Shown here one piece after another: positions 54,382-61,897 of a DNA stretch of 64,000 nucleotides; position 1 is the stretch's first letter, and each line of letters begins with the position of its first letter. The translations under genes and the position numbers were made by a program. The notes beneath the pieces are model-generated. The model saw only the letters and a list, made by a program, of their open reading frames with translations. It was not told where the DNA came from and ran no database searches. Origin of the DNA: Neobacillus sp. PS2-9 (GTDB lineage Bacteria; Bacillota; Bacilli; Bacillales; Cytobacillaceae); the NCBI RefSeq assembly GCF_030915525.1, contig NZ_CP133269.1, positions 1,141,001 through 1,205,000 of the forward strand. The letters are read 5' to 3'.

Positions 54382-55506
54382 TTGATTAAAACGATTTTGT
54401 TTGACGTGGATGGTGTCCTGTTAAGTGAAGAGCACTATTTTGATGCTTCAGCATTGACGGTTTGGGAGATGTTAATTAGTAATAAGTACTTAGGGCTGTC
54501 TCCGGATAAGTTTAAAACAGACTATACGGCAGAGGAAATGAAGGGAATAAGAGAACGAGTTTTTATAAACGACCAAATTCTTAAGTTGATGAAATCCCGC
54601 GGCCTAAACGCGAACTGGGATATGATCTTTCTTTCCTTCAGCCATCAACTAATCCATCTGTTATCACAAATAAAAGAGTATGAATTTGAAAAAATTAACA
54701 ACTGGTGTCAGGCACCCATTAATCGTGAAACGTTGCTTGAGATTGGAAGGGTTCTTGGGAATTATCCTGTAAAGATGGATTTTTCTTTGTTTGTGAAGGA
54801 ATTTGAGCAATCTGAGGCAACGAAACAGGAATTACTGGGCTATTTAAATGAGTTGGCTTATGAGAAGCTGGGAGTGGAAACGTCCATTTTTCTAAAAGGG
54901 GAGCTGTGGTCTGTGTGTGAACATGTTTCCCAGGAGTGGTATGTAGGGGATGAGCATGTTTCAGCTTCTACTGGTAGACCATCGGTGCAAAAAGGGAAAC
55001 ATGGCTTCCTTGCCAATGAAACAACATTAGCTCCTCAGGAAGAAATTAGTGAACTGTTCGATTTCCTAACCACCTCTGGATATACAATCGGTATAGGAAC
55101 AGGAAGACCGGAATTAGAAACGATTCAGCCTTTTCACCATTTAAAGTGGTTACAGTATTTTGATGAAAAACGGATGGTAACCGCTGATGACGTGTTAAAG
55201 GCAGAACAAGAGCTTCCAGGCAGTAAATCCTTATCGAAACCTCATCCCTATACATACATTATGGGTCTTAAAGGGAAAGGCACATCTGTGTCAGACTGTT
55301 TAAATACTTCTCTCCCTATTAAAAATGGGAAAGATGTCTTAGTTGTCGGAGATTCCTTGGCAGATTTGCTTGCCGCCAGACAATTGGGATGTCAATTTGC
55401 TGCTGTCTTAACTGGACTATCAGGGAAAGACGCAAGAAATGAGTTCGAGAAACACAAAGCGGATTATATTTTAGATTCTGTATTAGATATTAAAGGGATT
55501 TTATAA
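54382..55506 (+). CDS. HAD-superfamily hydrolase
   Basis: 374 residues from TTG 54382; GAGGGAAGGG upstream, while GTG 54367 lies before it. HAD motif I ILFDVDGVLLS (Asp8, Asp10), motif II GIGTGRPELE, Lys in SKPHPYTY and motif IV VVGDSLADLLAARQLG. An unusually long helical cap (about residues 15-215) precedes motif II. Phosphatase of unknown substrate. A MITE copy lies 3 bp after the stop and separates the gene from its terminator. Confidence 0.85.
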   Translation: MIKTILFDVDGVLLSEEHYFDASALTVWEMLISNKYLGLSPDKFKTDYTAEEMKGIRERVFINDQILKLMKSRGLNANWDMIFLSFSHQLIHLLSQIKEYEFEKINNWCQAPINRETLLEIGRVLGNYPVKMDFSLFVKEFEQSEATKQELLGYLNELAYEKLGVETSIFLKGELWSVCEHVSQEWYVGDEHVSASTGRPSVQKGKHGFLANETTLAPQEEISELFDFLTTSGYTIGIGTGRPELETIQPFHHLKWLQYFDEKRMVTADDVLKAEQELPGSKSLSKPHPYTYIMGLKGKGTSVSDCLNTSLPIKNGKDVLVVGDSLADLLAARQLGCQFAAVLTGLSGKDARNEFEKHKADYILDSVLDIKGIL

Positions 55507-55509
55507 TAA

Positions 55510-55691
55510 GGCTTTGTTAACTTGTCTGTTGATTTCCGCTCCAGGCTCTTCGCTTTCCGTGGGCGTTTCGGTGAGCCTCCTCGGCGCTCACGCCTGCGGG
55601 GTCTCCCCTGAACCGTACTCCCACAGGAGTCTTCGAGCCTTCCACTCCAATCAACAGGGTATAAAAATCAACACTGTTCTTTAACACAGCC
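55510..55691 (+). mobile_element. MITE-like element, copy C (182 bp)
   Basis: 182 bp with ends GGCTTTGTTAA / TTAACACAGCC. The 8-bp flanks TATAATAA (55502-55509 and 55692-55699) are identical. The left duplication contains the TAA stop of the HAD gene. The perfect duplication and intact ends suggest a recent insertion. Confidence 0.92.
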
Positions 55692-55720
55692 TATAATAAA
55701 AAAATCAAGCATCTTTTAAG

Positions 55721-55753
55721 CCTTCAATCATTTTTTAGATTGAAGGTTTTTTT
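55721..55753 (+). terminator. Intrinsic terminator
   Basis: CCTTCAATC / GATTGAAGG stem then TTTTTTT. Probably the original terminator of the HAD gene, moved away by the MITE insertion. Confidence 0.88.
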
Positions 55754-55764
55754 GATGGACTTAT

Positions 55765-55801
55765 TTATGCAAATCAGATTAGATTATGCAAAATTTCATA
55801 G
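55765..55801 (+). promoter_or_regulatory. Candidate upstream activating sequence (site 1)
   Basis: A half-site TTATGCA at 55765 and, 19 bp on, TTATGCA-AAAT-TTCATAG (55784-55801), an imperfect inverted repeat. About 45-75 bp before the sigma-54 promoter. Confidence 0.6.
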
Positions 55802-55841
55802 AATTAAGGAGTTATATTTTTATTTTTTCACACTTAAATAA

Positions 55842-55859
55842 TTGGCATGAAAATTGCAA
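55842..55859 (+). promoter_or_regulatory. Sigma-54 (-24/-12) promoter of the putrescine importer gene
   Basis: TTGGCATGAAAATTGCAA: GG and GC 12 bp apart, matching TGGCAC-N5-TTGCW with one change. Confidence 0.85.
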
Positions 55860-55903
55860 CTATTTTGAATAGTAATATAATTAATTTGTAGGGGAGGTTC
55901 GGA

Positions 55904-55924
55904 ATGTTAAGTATGAGCTTTTAA
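55904..55924 (+). CDS. Six-codon leader ORF with hairpin
   Basis: ATG 55904 follows AGGGGAGG with good spacing and encodes MLSMSF. The stem AAGTATGAG / CTCATACTT (55909-55917 with 55928-55936) covers the little frame; ribosome movement would open it. No T-run follows. It may tune mRNA stability or expression of the importer gene. Confidence 0.35.
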   Translation: MLSMSF

Positions 55925-56007
55925 AACCTCATACTTCTATTGATTTGAACAAAAATGAAAATGCTTACATTTTTTAATTATTTTTTAAAAAAGGAGAGTT
56001 GTTCAAA

Positions 56008-57360
56008 TTGGAGAATGTTACCCTTAAGCGTTCACTTGGACTATGGGCCATCGTAGGTCTTGGTTTAGGCTACATGACGCCTACTATTGTGTTTGATACC
56101 TTTGGGATTGTGTCAGATGAAACAAATGGTGTTGTTCCTCTTGCATATCTAACGGCATTGGCTGTTATGTTGTTTACGGCAATTAGTTATGGAAAAATGG
56201 TCCAAGTATTTCCAAGCGCTGGATCTGCCTATACGTATACGAAAGAGACAATGAGCCCCCATCTTGGATTTATCGTTGGCTGGGCTGCATTACTTGATTA
56301 TATCCTTTTACCCATGGTGAATGCCTTAATCATCCGTATTTATATGGTATCTGTCTTTCCTTCGGTTCAAGCATGGATTTGGGTGGTCTGTTATGTCGCC
56401 ATCGTTACTGCCATAAATGTATGGAGTATGAGTAAAACCTCAAATTTGAATTCCCTGCTTGTTATATTTGAAGTCGTCTTAATTGTGGCCTTTATTGTCC
56501 TTGCTTTTGTGAAGCTATCTCAAGGGATGGGACAAGGCACCATTTTAACAACTGAACCGCTTTTTCATTCCAATGTCCATCTTGGTGCAGTTTTAACAGG
56601 AGCAACAGTGGTTTGTTTTTCCTTTATTGGCTTTGATGCTGTCACCATGTACGCCGAGGAGGCGGTCGACCTAAAAACAATGCCAAAAGCAATTATGCTG
56701 ACTGTATTAATCGGTGGAGCCATCTTTTTCATCTGCGGTTACTTTGCTCAGGCATTATTCCCAGATGTCTCTAATTTTAAAGTGACAGATGATACGCTGC
56801 CTGAAATTGGACTGTTTGTTGGGGGAACGCTTTTTAAACTCATATTCTTATCAGGTGCATTTGCTGCCACTGTTGCATCTGGGCTGGCATCACATGCGAG
56901 TGTTGCACGTCTCTTGTACGTGATGGGACGGAATGGTGTCCTTCCAAAAAAACTGTTTGGATCGGTCCATCCGAAATTTAGGACTCCGGCTTTTAATGTC
57001 ATCCTCGTTGGCGTTGTTTCGCTGCTTGCGATTGCACCAAGTCTTGAATTAATTTCATCCTTTATCAACTTTGGGGCGTTAATTGCCTTTACCTTTGTTA
57101 ATTTATCCGTCATTGCCCATTTCGTTTTCCGTCAAAAAAGATATAAAACAGGCAAAGATATATTCTCTTTCCTTATAATGCCTATCCTTGGAGCAGGAAC
57201 TACGGGGATATTGTGGTATAACCTGCAAGCAGATGCACTTATTGGTGGAATTGCTTGGATTGTCATTGGGCTAATCTACTTGGCCGTCAAAACTAAAATC
57301 TCTAAAACCAGTATTGTTGATCTACATTTTGATGAAGCGGAGAAACCTACTACTTTATAA
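56008..57360 (+). CDS. Putrescine importer, APC family (PuuP-like)
   Basis: 450 residues from TTG 56008; AAAGGAGAG at 55990-55997 is too close to the TTG at 55999. Twelve TM segments. Strong likeness to E. coli PuuP: MTPTIVFDTFGIVS, SYGKMVQVFPSAGSAYTYTKE, GWAALLDYILLPMVNALI, CFSFIGFDAVT and SGLASHASVARLLYVMGRNG. Imports putrescine with protons. First gene of the sigma-54 regulon with its own promoter and terminator. Confidence 0.88.
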   Translation: MENVTLKRSLGLWAIVGLGLGYMTPTIVFDTFGIVSDETNGVVPLAYLTALAVMLFTAISYGKMVQVFPSAGSAYTYTKETMSPHLGFIVGWAALLDYILLPMVNALIIRIYMVSVFPSVQAWIWVVCYVAIVTAINVWSMSKTSNLNSLLVIFEVVLIVAFIVLAFVKLSQGMGQGTILTTEPLFHSNVHLGAVLTGATVVCFSFIGFDAVTMYAEEAVDLKTMPKAIMLTVLIGGAIFFICGYFAQALFPDVSNFKVTDDTLPEIGLFVGGTLFKLIFLSGAFAATVASGLASHASVARLLYVMGRNGVLPKKLFGSVHPKFRTPAFNVILVGVVSLLAIAPSLELISSFINFGALIAFTFVNLSVIAHFVFRQKRYKTGKDIFSFLIMPILGAGTTGILWYNLQADALIGGIAWIVIGLIYLAVKTKISKTSIVDLHFDEAEKPTTL

Positions 57361-57373
57361 TAAAAAATAGCTG

Positions 57374-57410
57374 AAAAATAGGTGACTGAGTTTTTGGTCA
57401 TCTATTTTTA
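57374..57410 (+). terminator. Intrinsic terminator of the importer gene
   Basis: AAAAATAG.TGAC / GTCA.CTATTTTT with a T-rich loop and tail. Confidence 0.75.
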
Positions 57411-57442
57411 TTTCCATTTGAATTCTAGGCATATTTCAATAG

Positions 57443-57458
57443 TATGCAAAAATGCATA
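57443..57458 (+). promoter_or_regulatory. Candidate upstream activating sequence (site 2)
   Basis: Perfect palindrome TATGCA-AAAA-TGCATA, 80 bp before the next sigma-54 promoter. Best example of the motif shared by the three promoters. Confidence 0.7.
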
Positions 57459-57538
57459 ATCCAATCAATTTTTCATAGCGTTTACATTTTTCTAAATACA
57501 TTACATGAAAAAAGCCGTAATAATTCTATTTTCATAAG

Positions 57539-57556
57539 TTGGCACGAAAATTGCTA
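57539..57556 (+). promoter_or_regulatory. Sigma-54 promoter of the glutamate dehydrogenase operon
   Basis: TTGGCACGAAAATTGCTA, a full match to TGGCACG-N4-TTGCW. Confidence 0.92.
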
Positions 57557-57590
57557 CTACTTTAGTAACAACAAAAAATGAGGTGTTATG

Positions 57591-58880
57591 ATGGCAATCG
57601 ATTCTTTAGATTTGAAAAAGAGTGAGGGATTAATGGAAAAGGATAACTCCTTAACTGAGTTTCAAGAAACATTAAGAGAGGCAGCAGGTATCCTAAATTA
57701 TCCTCCGCAGGTCTTTGAATTTTTAAAGAAGCCGATGAGATTTTTGGAAGTTAGCATTCCCGTCCGCATGGATAACGGTAAAACTGAGATTTTTCAAGGG
57801 TACAGGGCCCAGCACAATGACGCATCAGGGCCGACAAAAGGCGGGATTCGCTTCCATCCGGATGTTACCCCTGAAGAAGTGAAGGCATTGGCGGGCTGGA
57901 TGAGTTTAAAATGTGGGATTACTGGCCTTCCATATGGAGGGGCAAAAGGCGGAATTGTTTGTGATCCCCGCAAAATGAGTTTAGATGAATTAGAGCGATT
58001 AAGCAGGGGCTACGTTAGAGCGGTCAGCCAAATTGTCGGACCGACAAAGGATATCCCGGCGCCAGATATGTATACTAACTCGCAAATTATGGCCTGGATG
58101 CTCGATGAATACGATCACATCCGCGAATTCGATTCCCCAGGCTTTATCACAGGAAAGCCGATTGCCCTCGGTGGTTCGAAAGGGAGGGAAACTGCCACCT
58201 CAAAAGGCGTTTTGTACACCCTGGAAATGGTATGTGAATTAAAAAAGCTATCATTAAAAAACCTCCGCGTGATCATTCAAGGATTCGGCAATGTAGGGAG
58301 TTATCTTGCAAAATATTTATATGATTTAGGGGCTAAAGTGGTTGGAATTAGTGATGTACTTGGCGGTTTATATGATGAAAATGGCCTCGATATCCCGTAT
58401 CTCCTAGAAAATAGAGACTCCTTTGGGATTGTATCCAATCGCTTTAAAAACTCCATCACGAATCAAAAGTTATTGGAAAAAGAATGCGATGTTCTCATTC
58501 CGGCGGCGATATCTGGTGTCATTCATAAACAAAATGCAAGCAGTCTGAGTTGTAGTATTATCATTGAAGCGGCAAACGGGCCAACGACAAAAGAGGCGTT
58601 AAAAATTCTCGATGAACGAGAGATTCTCGTTGTTCCTGATATACTAGCCAATTCCGGCGGCGTGATCGTCTCTTACTTCGAATGGTGTCAGAATAATCAA
58701 GGTTATTACTGGACTGAGGATACTGTTGATGAGAGGCTCAAGGAAAAAATTATCGAAAGTTTCCTAAATGTTTTTAATACCTCTAAACAACACGGAGTTA
58801 ATTTAAAAATTGCAGCTTATATCGAAGGTATTCAAAAATTAGCTGAAGCTTCAAGACTAAGAGGATGGTTGAAATGTTAA
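57591..58880 (+). CDS. Glutamate dehydrogenase (Glu/Leu/Phe/Val family)
   Basis: 429 residues; GAGGTG fits ATG 57591 slightly better than ATG 57588. Catalytic Lys in GGAKGGIVCDP, substrate-binding GPTKGGIRFHPDV, Asp in VPAPDMYTN (PAPD) and a Rossmann NAD site VIIQGFGNVGSYLA. Length and motifs fit hexameric GDH such as RocG. In a regulon with a putrescine transaminase it would deaminate the glutamate formed and regenerate 2-oxoglutarate. Confidence 0.92.
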   Translation: MAIDSLDLKKSEGLMEKDNSLTEFQETLREAAGILNYPPQVFEFLKKPMRFLEVSIPVRMDNGKTEIFQGYRAQHNDASGPTKGGIRFHPDVTPEEVKALAGWMSLKCGITGLPYGGAKGGIVCDPRKMSLDELERLSRGYVRAVSQIVGPTKDIPAPDMYTNSQIMAWMLDEYDHIREFDSPGFITGKPIALGGSKGRETATSKGVLYTLEMVCELKKLSLKNLRVIIQGFGNVGSYLAKYLYDLGAKVVGISDVLGGLYDENGLDIPYLLENRDSFGIVSNRFKNSITNQKLLEKECDVLIPAAISGVIHKQNASSLSCSIIIEAANGPTTKEALKILDEREILVVPDILANSGGVIVSYFEWCQNNQGYYWTEDTVDERLKEKIIESFLNVFNTSKQHGVNLKIAAYIEGIQKLAEASRLRGWLKC

Positions 58881-58896
58881 AAAGGAGGAATGGAGA

Positions 58897-59187
58897 ATGA
58901 AGCTAGAAATTTTATCAGAACAAAAAGAACGGCAGCTTTTACATTATTTTTGCTTAATTTCCAATAACCATCGTTATGATTTGATTATCAGCTATTCAGA
59001 GCACTTTTTTGGCAAAGCGATGGTGACTTCAATTCAAACTGGAAATATGGTTTTACTTTGCCAAGAGGACACGTATTCAGATGATCTTTGGGCAGCTAGA
59101 CTGGGAATTGAGGTCGAGGACATCCCGGAATTCCAAGAGTTCTTCGGCCTTGTTTTACAGACAGCGCCTTTTCAGGAACAATATTAA
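58897..59187 (+). CDS. Small DUF3055-like protein (96 residues)
   Basis: ATG 58897 with AAGGAGG upstream, 16 bp after the dehydrogenase gene. The core YDLIISYSEHFFGKAMVTSI then QTGNMVLLCQEDTYSDDLW resembles DUF3055 proteins of Bacillus (FFGK..V..LQTG). Function unknown. Its place in the operon suggests a link to amine catabolism or its control. Confidence 0.65.
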   Translation: MKLEILSEQKERQLLHYFCLISNNHRYDLIISYSEHFFGKAMVTSIQTGNMVLLCQEDTYSDDLWAARLGIEVEDIPEFQEFFGLVLQTAPFQEQY

Positions 59188-59210
59188 TTCGAGAATGGAG
59201 GAGGACTTTC

Positions 59211-59459
59211 ATGTACCTAGGAGTGGTTACTAGCCCGTGCTTCGGGAGGGTAGAAAAAATTCAAATAAAGAATGAAGAAAGAATATATGAATGGGACCCC
59301 TTATTTATGATTAAAGCAGATGATGGTCATGAAGAGATGATTATTACCGGCGTAAGTGGAGAGGTAGAATCCCTTGAAGTACAGGAAGGAGATGACGTCA
59401 TCCCTGGCATGGTTCTCGTATATATAAAAGAAGATTTGTATGTAACCGGCAGCGACTAA
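59211..59459 (+). CDS. Small biotinyl/lipoyl-like domain protein without the modified lysine (82 residues)
   Basis: ATG 59211 after GGAGGAGG. The sequence follows a hammerhead lipoyl/biotinyl fold: an N-terminal half (VVTSPCFGRVEKIQI) and GVSGEVESLEVQEGDDVIPGMVLVYI, where the carrier Lys (M-K-M or D-K) would be expected but is absent. It may be a structural or regulatory relative, as in efflux adaptor domains. Third gene of the dehydrogenase operon, which ends at a terminator right after it. Confidence 0.65.
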   Translation: MYLGVVTSPCFGRVEKIQIKNEERIYEWDPLFMIKADDGHEEMIITGVSGEVESLEVQEGDDVIPGMVLVYIKEDLYVTGSD

Positions 59460-59467
59460 ACGGTAGA

Positions 59468-59498
59468 AAAAGGAGATGGGCGTCCATCTTCTTTTTTT
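59468..59498 (+). terminator. Intrinsic terminator
   Basis: AAGGAGATGG / CCATCTTCTT with one mismatch, loop GCGT, then a T-run. Confidence 0.8.
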
Positions 59499-59571
59499 AA
59501 TGATTTTTATCTATTTAAAAGATTCTAAAAAGTGTTAGTATTAGGTAGATAAGGACGAGGGGGATGAAAAA

Positions 59572-61707
59572 ATGTTTTCCGTCGCTAAAGAAAAAATCAA
59601 GCCAATAATTTCAGTCACAATTGAAAATGAAGAAGTTTTACAATCGGTCTTAAACAAATTAAAAGAACCCTTTATATTCTTAGAAAAACAAAATAAATTA
59701 TTTGCGTATGTATCCTTAAGTAATCAATTGCTAGAGAAGCTGAAGGCGCAAAATTTTTCAAAAGAATTATTGCTTGAACACGCCAAGTCCATCGAAACCA
59801 TCTGTCATTTGAGTGAGAATATTTCACTGCCTGTTTTGTTCCAAATTATCGGTGAGCCGTTTGCCCTCATAAAGGGAGAGGATGGAAAGCCATCCGGTTA
59901 CATAAGAAGAGAAGACGTTTTGGCCGAGCTTTTTAAGCAGGAAAATAAAAGCGTAGATTTACTTAAAATTATTCTCACCTCCATTCCGATGGGCATTTTT
60001 GTGCTTGATAAGGAAAAGCGCATCATTAATTGCAATGAAGCTGGTTTAAAAATGATTAAATCCACTGCGGAAAAAGTATTAAATTTTCCAGCAGAAACTA
60101 TATTCAGCAGACATCATATTGACAATGTGTTCTCAACCGGTAAAACACTCTTAAACCATCTTGAGATTACGAACGAGATGGGTGTCCTCGTGGATTATAG
60201 CCCGATTTTAAACTATGATGATGAGGTCGAAGGAATTATCATTGTGGTTCAAGATTTACCGATGGTCGAAGAAATGGCACTGGAAATTGAATATATCAAG
60301 GATTTGAATAAGGATTTAAATGCAATTCTCTCAAGCATTTATGATGAAATACTGGTTGTAAATGCAAAAGGAGAACTTATCAGATTTAGTGATAATATTA
60401 TTCAGGATTTCTGGAAGGTCGATTTAAAGGAACTAATCGGAAAAAATATTCTTGAGTTTGAGGACCAGGGGTTGTTTACACCATCTGTAACAAGACTTGT
60501 GATGGAAAAAAGAAAAAAAGTATCGGTAGTTCAGGAAACAAAATCCGGCCGAAAAATTCTCGCCGTTGGGAATCCTGTCTTTAATGAAAAAAGTGAGCTC
60601 GACCGGATTATTGTGGCATCTCGGGATATAACAGAAACAACTCGCTTAAAAAGCGAATTGCTGGAAATGAGAAAAATATCAGAGCAATATAAGAAGGAAT
60701 TAGATGACTTTAAATCTAAAGACCGCTTTTTAAAAAAGTTAATTTACTGCAGTCCAAAAATGGAAAAAATCATGAACCAGGTGAAGAAAATTGCTGACTT
60801 TTCTTCTACTGTTCTCCTTCACGGAGAATCGGGAGTCGGAAAAGAAGTAATTGCTCAAGCGATACACCAATTAGGAAAACGTTCTTCCAAACCGTTTCTC
60901 AAATTAAATTGCGGTGCTATTCCGGAAAATTTGTTGGAAAGCGAATTGTTTGGCTATGCAAAAGGTGCTTTTACAGGTGCTGATAAGAATGGAAAAGAAG
61001 GTTACTTTAAACAAGCGAATGAAGGCATCTTGTTCCTTGATGAAATCGGGGAAATGCCAATGCATCTGCAGGTGAAGCTCCTTAGGGTACTTCAGGAGCA
61101 GGAAGTTATTCCAGTCGGCAGCACCACGCCAATAAAGGTAAATGTTCAAATCATCGCAGCCACGAACAAAAAATTAGAGAAACTGATCGAGGAAGGAACA
61201 TTTCGCGAAGATTTATTTTATCGCTTAAATGTTATTCCGATTCATATTCCGCCATTAAGAGAGCGCACGGAAGACATATCCTTGCTAGCATTCCATTTCC
61301 TTCAGCAGCTCAATGAAAAATACGATCGAAACTATCATTTAACGCCTGATGCAGTGAATGTCATGGAATTTTATCCATGGCCAGGCAACGTCAGGGAGCT
61401 GCAAAACATTATTGAACGACTAGTGGTTACAGCAGATCATTCAGCGATTGATGCCGAATTTGTAAGCCAATTTTTATCGCTTGGCTATGAACATAAAAAA
61501 ATGAAGCCAGTCATAACCAGGGTTATTCCGTTACAGGATGCCATCGATCATGTCGAAGAACAGCTGATTGTCATGGCGATGAACCAGTACAAAACGACCA
61601 CCAAGGCAGCAAAAGCATTAGGAATCAGTCAATCCTCCGTAAGCAGGAAATATCAAAAAATCTTAAGCGAGAAAAATATGAATATCGAGAACTTATCTAC
61701 TCTATAA
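59572..61707 (+). CDS. Sigma-54-dependent transcriptional activator (PAS-AAA-Fis HTH, RocR-like)
   Basis: 711 residues. An N-terminal sensor region with two PAS-like domains (about 135-240 and 250-360: MGIFVLDKEKRIINCNEAG, LVVNAKGELIRFSDNI), then the AAA+ domain: Walker A GESGVGKE near 418, sigma-54 contact loop GAFTGA near 465, Walker B FLDEIGEM near 489, arginine finger region FREDLFYRLNV. A C-terminal HTH follows (TTTKAAKALGISQSSVSRKY). It has no sigma-54 promoter of its own but sits inside the regulon. Probably senses putrescine or a product and acts at the TTATGCA sites. Confidence 0.93.
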   Translation: MFSVAKEKIKPIISVTIENEEVLQSVLNKLKEPFIFLEKQNKLFAYVSLSNQLLEKLKAQNFSKELLLEHAKSIETICHLSENISLPVLFQIIGEPFALIKGEDGKPSGYIRREDVLAELFKQENKSVDLLKIILTSIPMGIFVLDKEKRIINCNEAGLKMIKSTAEKVLNFPAETIFSRHHIDNVFSTGKTLLNHLEITNEMGVLVDYSPILNYDDEVEGIIIVVQDLPMVEEMALEIEYIKDLNKDLNAILSSIYDEILVVNAKGELIRFSDNIIQDFWKVDLKELIGKNILEFEDQGLFTPSVTRLVMEKRKKVSVVQETKSGRKILAVGNPVFNEKSELDRIIVASRDITETTRLKSELLEMRKISEQYKKELDDFKSKDRFLKKLIYCSPKMEKIMNQVKKIADFSSTVLLHGESGVGKEVIAQAIHQLGKRSSKPFLKLNCGAIPENLLESELFGYAKGAFTGADKNGKEGYFKQANEGILFLDEIGEMPMHLQVKLLRVLQEQEVIPVGSTTPIKVNVQIIAATNKKLEKLIEEGTFREDLFYRLNVIPIHIPPLRERTEDISLLAFHFLQQLNEKYDRNYHLTPDAVNVMEFYPWPGNVRELQNIIERLVVTADHSAIDAEFVSQFLSLGYEHKKMKPVITRVIPLQDAIDHVEEQLIVMAMNQYKTTTKAAKALGISQSSVSRKYQKILSEKNMNIENLSTL

Positions 61708-61711
61708 AAAG

Positions 61712-61755
61712 AAAAAGCTGCTTCAGTTTCTACGAACTGAAGCGGCTTTTTCTTT
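61712..61755 (+). terminator. Intrinsic terminator of the activator gene
   Basis: AAAAAGC.GCTTCAGTT / AACTGAAGC.GCTTTTT, 16 pairs with one mismatch, then T-rich. Confidence 0.9.
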
Positions 61756-61793
61756 TTATGCAATCAACAATAGTGTTATGCAAAAATGAATAA
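61756..61793 (+). promoter_or_regulatory. Candidate upstream activating sequence (site 3)
   Basis: Half-site TTATGCA at 61756 and, 20 bp on, TTATGCA-AAAA-TGAATAA (61776-61793). About 50-85 bp before the third sigma-54 promoter; same layout as site 1. Confidence 0.65.
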
Positions 61794-61842
61794 CCTCATA
61801 TGTTTATTTTTCGAAAGGCATGTATTTACTAGGATTTAAGTT

Positions 61843-61860
61843 TTGGCACGCTTCTTGCAA
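61843..61860 (+). promoter_or_regulatory. Sigma-54 promoter of the patD-patA operon
   Basis: TTGGCACGCTTCTTGCAA, full match to TGGCACG-N4-TTGCW. Confidence 0.93.
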
Positions 61861-61897
61861 TAATAAAGAATGAGAGAAATAAAAGGAGGAACTGATA

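Noticed and set aside
56748-57113. 121-residue minus-strand frame
   Set aside because: Shadow of the putrescine importer gene.
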